A stretch of 64,000 bases of DNA. Origin: JADFJB01 sp964464595 (GTDB lineage Bacteria > Zhuqueibacterota > JdFR-76 > DREG01). Below the pieces are notes generated by a model. It saw nothing but the letters and a program-made list of their open reading frames with translations, was not told the origin of the DNA and made no database searches. This document shows, one piece after another, positions 8,439 to 17,640 of this stretch (within the stretch, counting starts at the first letter, position 1; each line of letters starts with the position of its first letter). The DNA lies in assembly GCA_964464595.1 (NCBI GenBank), contig CAYXGW010000004.1, positions 1 through 64,000 of the forward strand, written 5' to 3'. Made by a program: the position numbers and the translations under genes.

Positions 8439-9254
8439 TTAATAATGTTGATTTAAAATGTAATAACAGCGATCTGTTTTATCTCTATGAAAACCAGTAA
8501 TTTCATAATTTTTATCAAGATAATGAAGAAATGATTGCCTGGTATTGGCTCGCCATTGCCCGGACAATTCTAAGGAATGTTTTTGGATCTTATTGATATT
8601 CAAAGGGATTTCGATACGGACAAATTCCTCCTCCACATAAATGGGTTCAACAAGAATGAGTTTTGATTTTTCATTGAGTTTTGTGTTCACAACAATGGCT
8701 CTACTACCCTCAGGTTCAATGGATTCAGAAGTTTCCTCATCCTGTTTCTTGTTGAGATCCCATCGTACAATGAACCGGTCCATACCAATTCCGCGATGGA
8801 GATCGCTTTCATTACCATCGACATACATATCCGGAACATATTTGTCAATTTCCACTCCCAGTTTATTCAAATTTAGATGAGCATTTTTACTTACCAGCGG
8901 ATCAAAAGTCCAATACATCATCTCAATACCGAGTTTTTTAACAGTATCTGACTGGTATCTTTTTAAACGAGCTCCCAAATTTTCATCCCTATATTCCGGT
9001 AGAACAGCCAACATATGCGACCAATGAACCGGCTTTCCATCCATCAATCCGGTCAAGCCATAAACAAACCCTATCAATTCACCTTCTTCGTTAAATGCAC
9101 CGGCCGTCACTCCCCCAATTTTTTGTCTGACCATTAAAATCGAAGGAGGAACACATTCCGCAAAACTTTGGCCCCATGTATCTTTCTCCAGGGTTTCACA
9201 TGCCAGAAACTCCTGGTGGCTCTCTAACTCTCGTATTGTAATTTTACTTCGCAT
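8439..9254 (-). CDS. GNAT acyltransferase of the racemase-linked type (COG3375-like)
   Basis: 271 residues. It begins ITIRELESHQEFLACETLEKDTWG and has WSHMLAVLPEYRDENLGARLKRYQ as the acyl-CoA binding strand-loop. Conserved MYWTFDPLVSKNAHLNLNKLG is characteristic of the GNAT family that sits next to menC/NSAR genes. In Geobacillus a GNAT of such a cluster N-succinylates D-amino acids for the racemase. It is the first gene of the minus-strand operon, with its stop 10 bases before the racemase start. A desuccinylase of the M20 type is not in this window. Confidence 0.8.
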   Translation of the reverse strand: MRSKITIRELESHQEFLACETLEKDTWGQSFAECVPPSILMVRQKIGGVTAGAFNEEGELIGFVYGLTGLMDGKPVHWSHMLAVLPEYRDENLGARLKRYQSDTVKKLGIEMMYWTFDPLVSKNAHLNLNKLGVEIDKYVPDMYVDGNESDLHRGIGMDRFIVRWDLNKKQDEETSESIEPEGSRAIVVNTKLNEKSKLILVEPIYVEEEFVRIEIPLNINKIQKHSLELSGQWRANTRQSFLHYLDKNYEITGFHRDKTDRCYYILNQHY

Positions 9255-9452
9255 GGATAATAAGTTGTATCAATTTTTATTTGGATTGCAGAATATCTAA
9301 ATCTTTTCCTCAGTATAACTATTGAAGTTCAAATTGTCAATGATTGTATTTTAACATTTGCTCTTAAAAATCAAATTGGATGTGAAAGGATAAATGTTGG
9401 TTTTCACAAAATGATGTATTGATTTGCATATTATCTTCAAAATAGTTATTCA

Positions 9453-10361
9453 ATGTCTATGTGTAACATTTTAAGTGTTGGTGAAATCCTCTTTGATATC
9501 TACCCGGATACCAGGCATCTCGGCGGCGCCCCTTTTAATTTTTCATATCACATGTATCAATTAAGGAATGAAGTTGCATTTATCAGTAGAATTGGAGACG
9601 ACGAAAATGGCAAAGAAATTCTCAGGCTTCTGAAAGAACGCGATTTTCCGCTTGCTTTCATTCAAATAGATAAAGACCATCCTACCGGCAATGTGATGGT
9701 TGAACTGGATGAAAAAGCGGTTCCGAGATTTACAATTACTGCCAATGTGGCATACGATTTTATTGAATATGATGGTGGCGTTCAAAAACTTCTCGACGAT
9801 GTTGACATGATTTATTTTGGCACCCTGGCGCAACGCTGTCCGGTTTCCCAAAAGACGATTCATAAAATTTTAAATAATCGCTTACCAACGACAAAAATCT
9901 TTTATGATATAAATCTTCGGCAAAATTTTTATTCCGAGACAATCATTCGTGAATCATTACAGCAGAGCGACATCGTAAAACTTAATGATTATGAATTCAA
10001 AATTCTGAAAGAATTATTGAATCTTGCACATCCTGAAGTTGAAGCAGCTAACTCAATTTTAAAAGAATTTGGACTATCAGCCTTATGTATCACGAAAGGT
10101 GAAAAAGGCATCGTCCTTTATACTGAGGATGAAAAACTGGATTTAAAACTGTCAGCTTCATACCAGAAAAATAGTATTGATACAGTTGGCGCTGGAGATG
10201 CTTTTGCGGCCATCCTGGTTTTTGGAATGTTAAAAAAATGGGATTTTTCTACTACCTTGAAAAGAGCAACTGATTTCGCCGGAGATATTTGTGAAATTTC
10301 CGGAGCCCTCCCAAGGGATTCCGAATTTTATCAAAAATATAAAGATGGATGGAACCTTTAA
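9453..10361 (+). CDS. PfkB-family sugar kinase (fructokinase-like)
   Basis: 302 residues. N-terminal LSVGEILFDIYPD, GGAPFNFS (24-31) sugar-binding motif, and DTVGAGDAF at 243-251 with catalytic D249 and the anion hole. This resembles bacterial fructokinases, phosphorylating a ketohexose with ATP. It stands alone and diverges from the racemase operon, with a promoter likely in 9255-9452. The exact sugar is not certain. Confidence 0.85.
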   Translation: MSMCNILSVGEILFDIYPDTRHLGGAPFNFSYHMYQLRNEVAFISRIGDDENGKEILRLLKERDFPLAFIQIDKDHPTGNVMVELDEKAVPRFTITANVAYDFIEYDGGVQKLLDDVDMIYFGTLAQRCPVSQKTIHKILNNRLPTTKIFYDINLRQNFYSETIIRESLQQSDIVKLNDYEFKILKELLNLAHPEVEAANSILKEFGLSALCITKGEKGIVLYTEDEKLDLKLSASYQKNSIDTVGAGDAFAAILVFGMLKKWDFSTTLKRATDFAGDICEISGALPRDSEFYQKYKDGWNL

Positions 10362-10440
10362 CAGAACTCCAAAATGCTCACTTCTGTTTTTCTATCTAAA
10401 ATTTGATCTTTAATTTATTTCGCAATTTGAAATTCAGGTT

Positions 10441-11193
10441 CTATCTGTAACGCCGCCTGCTTCGCTTTTTGTCATGCCGTTCTACTTTACCGTTAACGTT
10501 ACGAATATTAACTCCGCCGGAACCGTCGTCACCGATAACAACATTTCGTTCAACACCATTGATAGTAATTGAACCCGATCCGTCTTCCACGTAGACACTT
10601 CCCAGTATGTCCCTTACCAAGATGCTGCCGGAATTGTCGTCAATTTCAACATCACCTTCTATGTCCAAAATCTCTAACTCTCCCGAACCATCATTTATAT
10701 CCACATCACCTATGATTTTTTCAATGGTTAATCCGCCGGATCCATCATGAATATTAATATTCCCTTTTAGATTTGCTATCTTGGTGTAGCCTGATCCATC
10801 TTCAATGAAAACGTTCATCTCGTATGGCATTTTAACAGTTATATTAACCTGCGCTGATTTTCGCCTGCCGAAAAAAGAACGTGATCTACGTGAATGACGA
10901 AAAGTACTAATCAGGACAGCTCGTTTGCCTTCACGTTCTAATGAGAGTTCCAAATTATCCTCTAGAAACTCATCAATATCATTTTTGCGAATACCCTTTA
11001 AGACAATCTCAGCTTCAACTTCTATCTTCTTTAAACCCTCGACTCCCCTAATCTTAAGAAATCCCGCTCCCGCTTCAATTTCTAATTCTTTAATGCCGTT
11101 TGCGGATAATTCCAAATCCCTTGTTTCCCGTTGTGCAAAAGAAATACTTGAACAAACGAAAATTAACACAGTCAAATAGATGAACTTTTTCAT
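10441..11193 (-). CDS. Exported DUF4097-like beta-solenoid protein
   Basis: 250 residues with a clear signal peptide (MKKFIYLTVLIFVCSSISFAQ). Residues about 130-240 contain six near-perfect 18-residue repeats of the form (I/V)xDGSGxLxIxxIxGDVx, as expected for a right-handed beta-solenoid. The N-terminal half is mixed beta with a basic stretch RHSRRSRSFFGRRK. DUF4097 and related adhesin-like proteins share this design; the function is unknown. GGAG six bases before ATG 11193. The C-terminus is strongly basic (KRSRRRYR). Confidence 0.78.
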   Translation of the reverse strand: MKKFIYLTVLIFVCSSISFAQRETRDLELSANGIKELEIEAGAGFLKIRGVEGLKKIEVEAEIVLKGIRKNDIDEFLEDNLELSLEREGKRAVLISTFRHSRRSRSFFGRRKSAQVNITVKMPYEMNVFIEDGSGYTKIANLKGNINIHDGSGGLTIEKIIGDVDINDGSGELEILDIEGDVEIDDNSGSILVRDILGSVYVEDGSGSITINGVERNVVIGDDGSGGVNIRNVNGKVERHDKKRSRRRYR

Positions 11194-11352
11194 ATTTTAC
11201 TCCTGGGAATTTTACAATTTGATTATTAGCATTAATATGTCTGGCTACGTGGTAAAGTTGAAAATGGTTTCATTCTTATCCACTTGCATCAAAAATCTTA
11301 AAAGTATACATTGATAGATATTATTGTTATATGATCAAAATTGGGAGTTGTT

Positions 11353-12345
11353 ATGAGACGTTCTCGCATCATTGGGGTCGGCAAATATTTACCGCCCAGA
11401 GTTGTTACCAACCAGGAATTGGAACAATATATGGACACAAGCGACGAATGGATACGAGAACGTTCGGGCATTGAAGAAAGACATTGGGTCGATCCGGAAA
11501 CCACGACTTCAGATCTTGCGTACCAGGCTTCATTAGCTGCCCTGGACAATGCAAACATAAACGCCGAAGAAATCGATTTTATCATTCTTGGTTGTTTAAT
11601 GTCTGATTTCTTTTTCCCGGGCGCCGGGGTTATTCTTCAAAACAAATTGGGTTTGAAACACATCGGTGCGCTGGATGTCAGAAACCAGTGTTCCGGTTTT
11701 ATCTACAGCCTCTCAATAGCTGACCAGTTTATTCGCACGGGAATGTATAACCACATCCTGGTGGTTGGCGCAGAAATACATTCAAAAGGAATAGATATCA
11801 GCACACGGGGGAGGGATCTTTCGGTACTATTTGGCGACGGCGCCGGCGCTGTTATCATGGAAGCAACTGATGAAGATCGCGGTGTACTTTCCACTCATCT
11901 TCATTCTGATGGGTCGCAAGCAGAACACCTATGTTTAAAAAGGCCGGGTACGGTAACGGAACGATTTATTTCGGAAGAGACATATACATCCGGTGAATAT
12001 TTTCCTTACATGAATGGCAGGGAAGTATTCAAAAATGCCGTAGTCCGTTTTAACGAGGTAATCAGCGAGGCCTTAGTCGCGAACAATATTCAGCCAGAGG
12101 ATATCAAGCTGGTAATTCCCCACCAGGCCAATAAACGCATTTCCGAAGCTGTCGCACATCGGCTCAAGCTGCCGCCAGGGACGGTGTTCAGCAACATCGA
12201 AAAATACGGCAATACAACCGCCGCCTCAATTCCAATCGCACTGAGTGAGGCCCTGGAGCAGGGGTTGATTCAAAATAATGATCTTATTATTTTGGCTGCC
12301 TTCGGTGCCGGCTTTACCTGGGCGTCGGCTGCCATAAAGTGGTAA
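11353..12345 (+). CDS. fabH: Beta-ketoacyl-ACP synthase III
   Basis: 330 residues from ATG 11353, preferred over TTG 11341 because GGAG lies five bases before it. The enzyme condenses an acyl-CoA with malonyl-ACP to initiate fatty-acid synthesis. The Cys-His-Asn triad is visible: C113 in RNQCSGF, H257 in IPHQANKR, N287 in YGNTTAAS. GDGAGA (161-166) is also typical. It is not in a fab cluster, so it could be a second KASIII-like enzyme for special acyl chains. A second exported protein gene follows closely. Confidence 0.85.
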   Translation: MRRSRIIGVGKYLPPRVVTNQELEQYMDTSDEWIRERSGIEERHWVDPETTTSDLAYQASLAALDNANINAEEIDFIILGCLMSDFFFPGAGVILQNKLGLKHIGALDVRNQCSGFIYSLSIADQFIRTGMYNHILVVGAEIHSKGIDISTRGRDLSVLFGDGAGAVIMEATDEDRGVLSTHLHSDGSQAEHLCLKRPGTVTERFISEETYTSGEYFPYMNGREVFKNAVVRFNEVISEALVANNIQPEDIKLVIPHQANKRISEAVAHRLKLPPGTVFSNIEKYGNTTAASIPIALSEALEQGLIQNNDLIILAAFGAGFTWASAAIKW

Positions 12346-12396
12346 AGATTTTCTATTTTGAAACCGGTTTTCACAGAGGTCAATAAACGGGGAATC

Positions 12397-13542
12397 ATGC
12401 GCAAATCCAACCTGCTTGTGCTCTTTCTTGTTTTCATAAGTCTTAATGCAAATGCGCAAAGAATTGCTAGCTCTATCGTCTGCCCCGGTGTTAAACATCA
12501 TACTTATTATTTTGATGATCAACCATGGGCAATAAATCTTTTAGAAGTGGATTTGGCAAATTCCAATGTGGATATCAAATCTATAAAAGCCAGGGATTTG
12601 GTAACAGGCTATGAAACAACCGGTCAAATGTCTGCCCGGAGAAGTTTCAATAAACATTGGATTGCCGGTGTGGTAAACGGCGACTTTTATCAAAAAGGTG
12701 GCACACCCATCAATACACAAGTGATCGACGGTAAAATTCTAAAGTCTCCGAATAACCGTTCACTTTTTGGTATTTACTATGACAAGACGCCATTCATTGA
12801 AGTGCCTTCCTATTCCGGAAAAATTGTGCTCATAAAAGGGAATACCTATGCCATCCAGGGAATTAACCAAAATCGCGATTCGAATCAACTGGTTCTTTAT
12901 AACAGCTTTTATGGAGATTCAACCGGCACCAATCGCTACGGAGCAGAGATCAGCTTTCGATTATTGGATGCATGGGCAGTGAATGAAACTTTCCGGGTGA
13001 TTGTATCCGAAATTGATTCTACAAAAGGCAATGGCGAGATTGTGGTGAAAGGCGGAATCCTTTCGGGGCACGGTTCGGCCCGGGTCTGGCTTCTTATGGA
13101 AATGTCGTTGGGCGATACATTAAAGCTTATTCTAAAGCTTACAAAATCAAACAAAAAGATTAAGGAGGCGATTGGCGGATTACCCCGAATCATCCGTGAT
13201 GGGTTAACCTCAATTGAGAAAGGGGGTAAATTTGCAGATGTTCGCCACCCCCGAACCGGTATTGGTTTCTCCAAAGATGGTACAATCCTATTTCTATTTA
13301 CGGTGGACGGCCGCCAGGAAAATTACAGCAAAGGAATGACACTTTATGAAATGGCCGGTTTTATGCGCAGTATTGGCGTGTACCAGGGAATGAACTTGGA
13401 TGGCGGCGGTTCCAGCACCATGGTGGTTGCAAACAAAGTTGTAAACCGACCCTCCGATGCTACGGGTGAAAGACCGGTTGCGAATGCATTGCTGGTTATT
13501 TCTAGGGAGCCATTAATAGTAAGGGATAATCAGGATCGTTAA
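12397..13542 (+). CDS. Exported phosphodiester glycosidase (NAGPA-domain) protein
   Basis: 381 residues from ATG 12397, chosen because it gives a clean signal peptide (MRKSNLLVLFLVFISLNANA-Q); an upstream TTG at 12358 is possible. The C-terminal half has the NAGPA signature HPRTGIGF, VDGRQ, SKGMTLYEMA and MNLDGGGSSTM. The family cleaves GlcNAc-1-phosphodiester or related exopolysaccharide/cell-wall glycosyl phosphodiester links in the periplasm or at the surface. It starts 51 bases after fabH and may be co-transcribed. Confidence 0.83.
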   Translation: MRKSNLLVLFLVFISLNANAQRIASSIVCPGVKHHTYYFDDQPWAINLLEVDLANSNVDIKSIKARDLVTGYETTGQMSARRSFNKHWIAGVVNGDFYQKGGTPINTQVIDGKILKSPNNRSLFGIYYDKTPFIEVPSYSGKIVLIKGNTYAIQGINQNRDSNQLVLYNSFYGDSTGTNRYGAEISFRLLDAWAVNETFRVIVSEIDSTKGNGEIVVKGGILSGHGSARVWLLMEMSLGDTLKLILKLTKSNKKIKEAIGGLPRIIRDGLTSIEKGGKFADVRHPRTGIGFSKDGTILFLFTVDGRQENYSKGMTLYEMAGFMRSIGVYQGMNLDGGGSSTMVVANKVVNRPSDATGERPVANALLVISREPLIVRDNQDR

Positions 13543-13685
13543 TTTATGGGGTTTTATGATTTTTTTTCTATTGACTTTCCATACCCTGGGAAGTAACTTT
13601 TAAAAAAATATAAAACCGGAAAAAGTCTGGGGAACAAAGTTACAATAGCATCTTTTTTGAGAATATACAAATTGGAGATATACTC

Positions 13686-14027
13686 ATGAAAAGACTCGTT
13701 GAATTTCCTTTAGAAGATGGCAGCAATATTTGGGTTGAAGTCGATGAACCCGAAGGGGCAGGTTGGAACGAGCGTGTTAGTCGCCGTGGTGATAAAACCG
13801 TTGAAAAAGCAAACCAGAGTTTTGAAAAAGCCCTGGACAAAGTGAAACCCACCGCCAATGCCGTGATCTCGAAATTGCGGGATTTGTCCTATTCGCCGGA
13901 CGAAATCACTGTAGAATTTGGACTCAAATTTAACGCCAAAGCGGGCGCTGTGCTCGCGGCGGCTGGGATCGAAGCCAATTATAAGGTGACGCTGAAATGG
14001 AACAAGGACATAAAGAAGAAACGCTAG
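13686..14027 (+). CDS. Trypco1-like (trypsin-co-occurring) small protein
   Basis: 113 residues. A beta-rich start (MKRLVEFPLEDGSNIWVEVDEPEG), a central helix (TVEKANQSFEKALDKVKPTANAVISKLRDLS), then PDEITVEFGLKFNAKAGAVLAAAGIEANYKVTLKW. This pattern, with the genomic link to a trypsin-NTPase gene, matches the Trypco1 (CU044_2847-type) domain described with NTPase conflict systems. Its last 31 bases overlap the start of the protease-NTPase gene in another frame, indicating coupled translation. GGAG lies eight bases before the ATG. It may act as substrate or regulator of the protease. Confidence 0.75.
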   Translation: MKRLVEFPLEDGSNIWVEVDEPEGAGWNERVSRRGDKTVEKANQSFEKALDKVKPTANAVISKLRDLSYSPDEITVEFGLKFNAKAGAVLAAAGIEANYKVTLKWNKDIKKKR

Positions 14028-15673
14028 AAAAAAAAGTTCGGCTGCAAGATGTGCGGAATTTCACGGTTCAGATTCGCCATGCTGAAACGGATGAAATTGT
14101 CGGGACGGGCATTGCGATTTCGATGGATGGTGAAATTGTGACTTGTAGGCATGTCGTTGAAGATGCCGGGATCAAACCAGCGGAAGATATGGAAACCGGT
14201 GAAGTTGGCGTCTATTTTCCCAAATCGAGCAGCTCAAACAAAAATCACCGGGCAACGTTGGCGCGCTATTTTTCGGATTCTGATGATGATGTGGTCGTGC
14301 TGAAAGTGATTGGCGGTTTTCCGTTGGCGCCGGAACAAATCGCCATTTTGAGCGATGCAGATGGTTCGGTAAACAACAAATTCCGCAGCTACGGTTATCG
14401 AGAGTTGGATAATTTTGATGCCGGATGGGCTGATGGTAAAATCATGGGCAGCGTGGAACCGCCGCAAGATGCCACATTGCTGGTCGAGCCGATTCAATTG
14501 GATTCCAAACACATCAATCATGGCATGAGCGGCGCCGCTGTTCTGGACACCAAACGAAACCTGGTTGTCGGTATTATTTCGATGTCCTATTTTGCGGATC
14601 GAACCGGCAAAGACCGCGATACCGCCTGGGCCGTCGATGCGAAAGTGATCACCTTTGACCCACTCAGCGTATCGATTTATGAAAAAGAATTTCTGGAACG
14701 CAAAGAATCGGCAAAGCCGTCTGAAGAAGTGATGTCAACGGCGAAAGAGTCTGTTGGGCGAGATCTCAGCCTGACTGACTATCCTGCTCCGGTTCCACCC
14801 TCGGAATGGGTCGGGCGAACAGAATTACTTGCCGGGCTGAACCAGGATTGGAACGATGCTGTTACAAAAATTGTCGGATTGATCGGTTTTGGCGGCGAGG
14901 GCAAAAGCAGCCTGGCCGGCAAGTGGATTGCCGATCTGCTGCAAGATCCGCAACAAAAGCAGCCGGACGGTTTATTCTGGTGGTCGTTTTACGACCGCCG
15001 CAGTGTGGACGAATTTTTTGAAGCCGCCCTCACCTATCTCAGCGGCAATGATGAAGAATTATTGCAGCGCGCCAAATCCCCTAATGCACGAGCCCACCTG
15101 GTTGCCGGTATGCTTTACAGCGGAGATTACTTGTTTGTGCTCGACGGATTGGAAGTGATGCAGAGGCAGGAAGGCGACAATTACGGTGAGTTCATCAGCG
15201 CTGATTTGAGCCGGTTTCTGGAATATTTCAGCGCCCCCGGACATGCTTCGTTCTGCCTGATTACCAGCCGCGCGCCGGTTTTCGATCTGATGGACACCAC
15301 CAGCTACCGCCATCGTGATGTCACTCGTCTCAGCGATAACGAAGGCTGCACCCTGCTGAGAAACGTCGGCGTGAAGAAGGGCTCCGACGCTGACCTCAAA
15401 AAAGCCGTCAACCTGTGGGACGGCCACGCAATAACCCTGAGCCTGATTGGCGCCTTTCTCGCGGAAGCCCACCAGGGCGACATTGCTCACCTGAGCGACA
15501 TCGAACCACCCACCGCTGACGAACCGCGCTACGAGCGCGTGCACCGTATTCTACGTCGTTACGATGAACATCTTAGGAAGGAAGAAAGGGCATTTCTGCT
15601 GCTCTTTAGCGCCTTTCGCATTCCTGTGAAAGAGGAAGCCTTCGAGAAAGTCTTTCGCGCAAAAACCACCTAA
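13997..15673 (+). CDS. Trypsin-like protease fused to STAND NTPase; N-terminal fragment ended by premature TAA
   Basis: 558 codons before TAA 15671-15673. Residues about 15-230 are a trypsin-like domain: H52 in VTCRHVV, D98 in SDDDVVVL, S178 in HGMSGAAV. Residues about 265-540 are a STAND/NB-ARC-type NTPase: WVGR at 271, Walker A GFGGEGKSS (297-305), Walker B FVLDGLE (D383) and LITSRAP. The same reading frame continues past the stop with KALNAPIAALDD and TPR repeats, so the natural protein was protease-NTPase-TPR of about 1000 residues. The design is that of NTPase conflict systems, in which ligand sensing by the repeats triggers oligomerisation and protease activation. GC is visibly higher than in neighbouring genes, suggesting acquisition. 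Confidence 0.85.
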   Translation: MEQGHKEETLEKKVRLQDVRNFTVQIRHAETDEIVGTGIAISMDGEIVTCRHVVEDAGIKPAEDMETGEVGVYFPKSSSSNKNHRATLARYFSDSDDDVVVLKVIGGFPLAPEQIAILSDADGSVNNKFRSYGYRELDNFDAGWADGKIMGSVEPPQDATLLVEPIQLDSKHINHGMSGAAVLDTKRNLVVGIISMSYFADRTGKDRDTAWAVDAKVITFDPLSVSIYEKEFLERKESAKPSEEVMSTAKESVGRDLSLTDYPAPVPPSEWVGRTELLAGLNQDWNDAVTKIVGLIGFGGEGKSSLAGKWIADLLQDPQQKQPDGLFWWSFYDRRSVDEFFEAALTYLSGNDEELLQRAKSPNARAHLVAGMLYSGDYLFVLDGLEVMQRQEGDNYGEFISADLSRFLEYFSAPGHASFCLITSRAPVFDLMDTTSYRHRDVTRLSDNEGCTLLRNVGVKKGSDADLKKAVNLWDGHAITLSLIGAFLAEAHQGDIAHLSDIEPPTADEPRYERVHRILRRYDEHLRKEERAFLLLFSAFRIPVKEEAFEKVFRAKTT

Positions 15674-15700
15674 AAAGCACTCAACGCCCCAATCGCCGCT

Positions 15701-16963
15701 TTGGATGATACCAAATTTAAAACATTGATTAACCGCCTGAAAACCTACCGCATGTTGCGCCACGACCCGCATGAAAACCACTACACCACTCACCCGCTTA
15801 TCCGGAGCCATTATTTTGCTATTTTGAGCAAACAAGGCATCCGTAAAACTAAGCAGATACACGAACAGATCAAGGAGTACTATCTCTCTGTGGCCGGTGA
15901 TGTGCTTGAGCATCCAACTTTAGACGATTTGGTCCCCCTGATCGAAGCCGTGCATCATGCCTGCCAGGCCGGGACGTATGATGAGGCACATCGGATTCGG
16001 CGAGATCGTATCTCTCAAGGTCGTTCTGTGTTAATTTATGAATTAGGAGCTTACGAAACTTCTCTAGCACTGATGATAGAATTTTTTCCCGATGGTGATA
16101 CGTCTCAGGAGCCACTGGTAAGCAATCTGAAAGACAGAAGTTGGATACTGAATGCTGTCGGTATTCGCCTGATGAATCTGGGCCGCCTGAGTGAAGTCGT
16201 GCCGTTTTATGAGCGCACTATTAAAATCAAAATGGATATTACCAAGGACTGGAAAAATGCCAGTGTAAACTACCAAAATCTGGCGGGACTCTACTTCAAC
16301 CTGGGGCGATTGGCGGAGAGTGCCCGGGCAGCTGCGGAAGGCCTGCAACTCGCCCGTCGTGCGGATGATAAAAGTGGTGAACGGAAATCATTGGGTTATC
16401 AGGCGTGGGTAGCTCATTTGAGAGGGGATGATGTGACTGCTGGCAAAATCTTCCAGCGAGTGGAAACGATAGAACGAGAAATTGATCCAAATATAAACTA
16501 CATTTACAGTATCGGTGGCGTTATGCACGCCGATCATCTGCGGCGAGTGGGAAATGCGGATATCGCTCGGCGGGTCACCGAAGCCAATCTGAAGATTTGT
16601 GAGGAAGCGCATTGGGCAGATGACATCTGCAGGTGTCACCGGGTTTTGGGTGACTTGGCGTCTGATGCGGGTGATCATGAAAATGCCCATCATCATTATG
16701 AGGCTGCGCTCAAAATTGCGCGGAGTATTTCTCATCAAGCAGTGCTGATTGAGGCGCTGCTAGGGCGGGGGCTCTGGTTGGCGAGAAAACCCTCTCAACC
16801 TTCCGAAGGTTCGGAACCTTCGGAAGGGTATGCTGATCTGAACGAAGCGCTCGATTATGCCCTGCAAGGCGGTTACCGGATTTATGAGGCGGATATTCGG
16901 GTGGCGCTGGCCTGGGCGCACCTCGTTTCAGGTAATTTGGCGGCGGCAAAAACAGAGGCGTAG
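15701..16963 (+). pseudogene. TPR sensor half of the broken protease-NTPase gene
   Basis: 420 codons in the same frame as the upstream fragment, separated by only one stop. It begins with the end of the STAND winged-helix region (FKTLINRLKTYRML then HYTTHPLIRSHYF) and continues with about six to eight tetratricopeptide-like helix pairs (for example NYQNLAGLYFNLGRLAESARAA). It ends at a second in-frame stop, TAG 16961-16963; beyond it the frame still encodes a typical TPR end, MSEEMGYYWGKVDAEEVL, to TAA 17048-17050. The first possible start is TTG 15701 with no convincing ribosome site, so separate translation is doubtful. Confidence 0.75.
16799..16827. repeat. 29-bp palindrome inserted in the TPR coding region
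   Basis: Arms CCTTCCGAAGGTTC and GAACCTTCGGAAGG are perfect reverse complements around a single central G. In frame it encodes a PSEGSEPSEG-type linker between TPR helices. Such palindromes built from CCTTCCGAAGG units behave as dispersed mobile repeats in several bacteria; here it keeps the frame. Confidence 0.8.
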
Positions 16964-17074
16964 CGAGCCATAACCATGAGTGAGGAAATGGGCTATTATT
17001 GGGGTAAGGTTGATGCAGAGGAAGTTTTGCAGGAATTAAAAGCAATTTAAAAAGAGCGGTATATGTGCCTGTGT

Positions 17075-17469
17075 AACAAGATTCCCGATAGGAGCATTCG
17101 GGAATGACAGGTTTTAATCTAAAATTTTTGCATTTCAGCATCGGTGAAAACATGAGACCTTAAAATGCCCTGCCCCATTTATAAATGTCATCAATAGTAT
17201 TTAACCTGTATAATTCATAATTGCCGGTAATGTCATCCAGAAGGGATCTATTTGACCCTTTATTCTATACTTGCTTATAGGCTTTTTTCTATCAAATCTA
17301 ACAAGATCCTTCCAGGATGACAAAGTTGGTTTTAGGCTTATATTCCCTAATGTCATGCCGTCACAACGGGATCTATTTCCATAAAAAAGAATCGTAAAAT
17401 TGTAAGTATAGATTAGTTGCAAAATAGATTCCCTTCGTCAAGCTCAGGACGCAGCCTTCTGAATGACAG
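17075..17469. repeat. Cluster of five short dispersed repeats (TGTCAT...GGGATCT type) in alternating orientation
   Basis: The 590-base gap 17051-17640 holds no convincing gene. It contains five related units: 17075-17110 (reverse, internal hairpin ATTCCCGA/TCGGGAAT), 17231-17252 (forward), 17300-17322 (reverse), 17351-17378 (forward) and 17422-17469 (reverse). Each starts TGTCAT and ends GG(A/G)(A/T)TC(T)(A/T)TTT in its own orientation. They resemble REP/BOX-like elements. The desaturase promoter probably lies after 17480. Confidence 0.6.
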
Positions 17470-17640
17470 TGAAAAAGGTTATGAATAGATCAGTTTAAGT
17501 ATTTATTCCTATTATTCCTAAATTTTCTCATTTCAATTCCGGTAATTCTTTCATTGACTTTAGAAAATTAATCGCCTACCTTTAGAGTTTTCATTTGAAC
17601 ATACCGAATATAATTTTAGAAATATTTTGGAGATAGAATA

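Noticed and set aside
16710..17153. Minus-strand 147-codon frame across the end of the TPR gene
   Set aside because: Antisense shadow with low-complexity Pro-rich content and no family match; plus-strand TPR sequence is clear.
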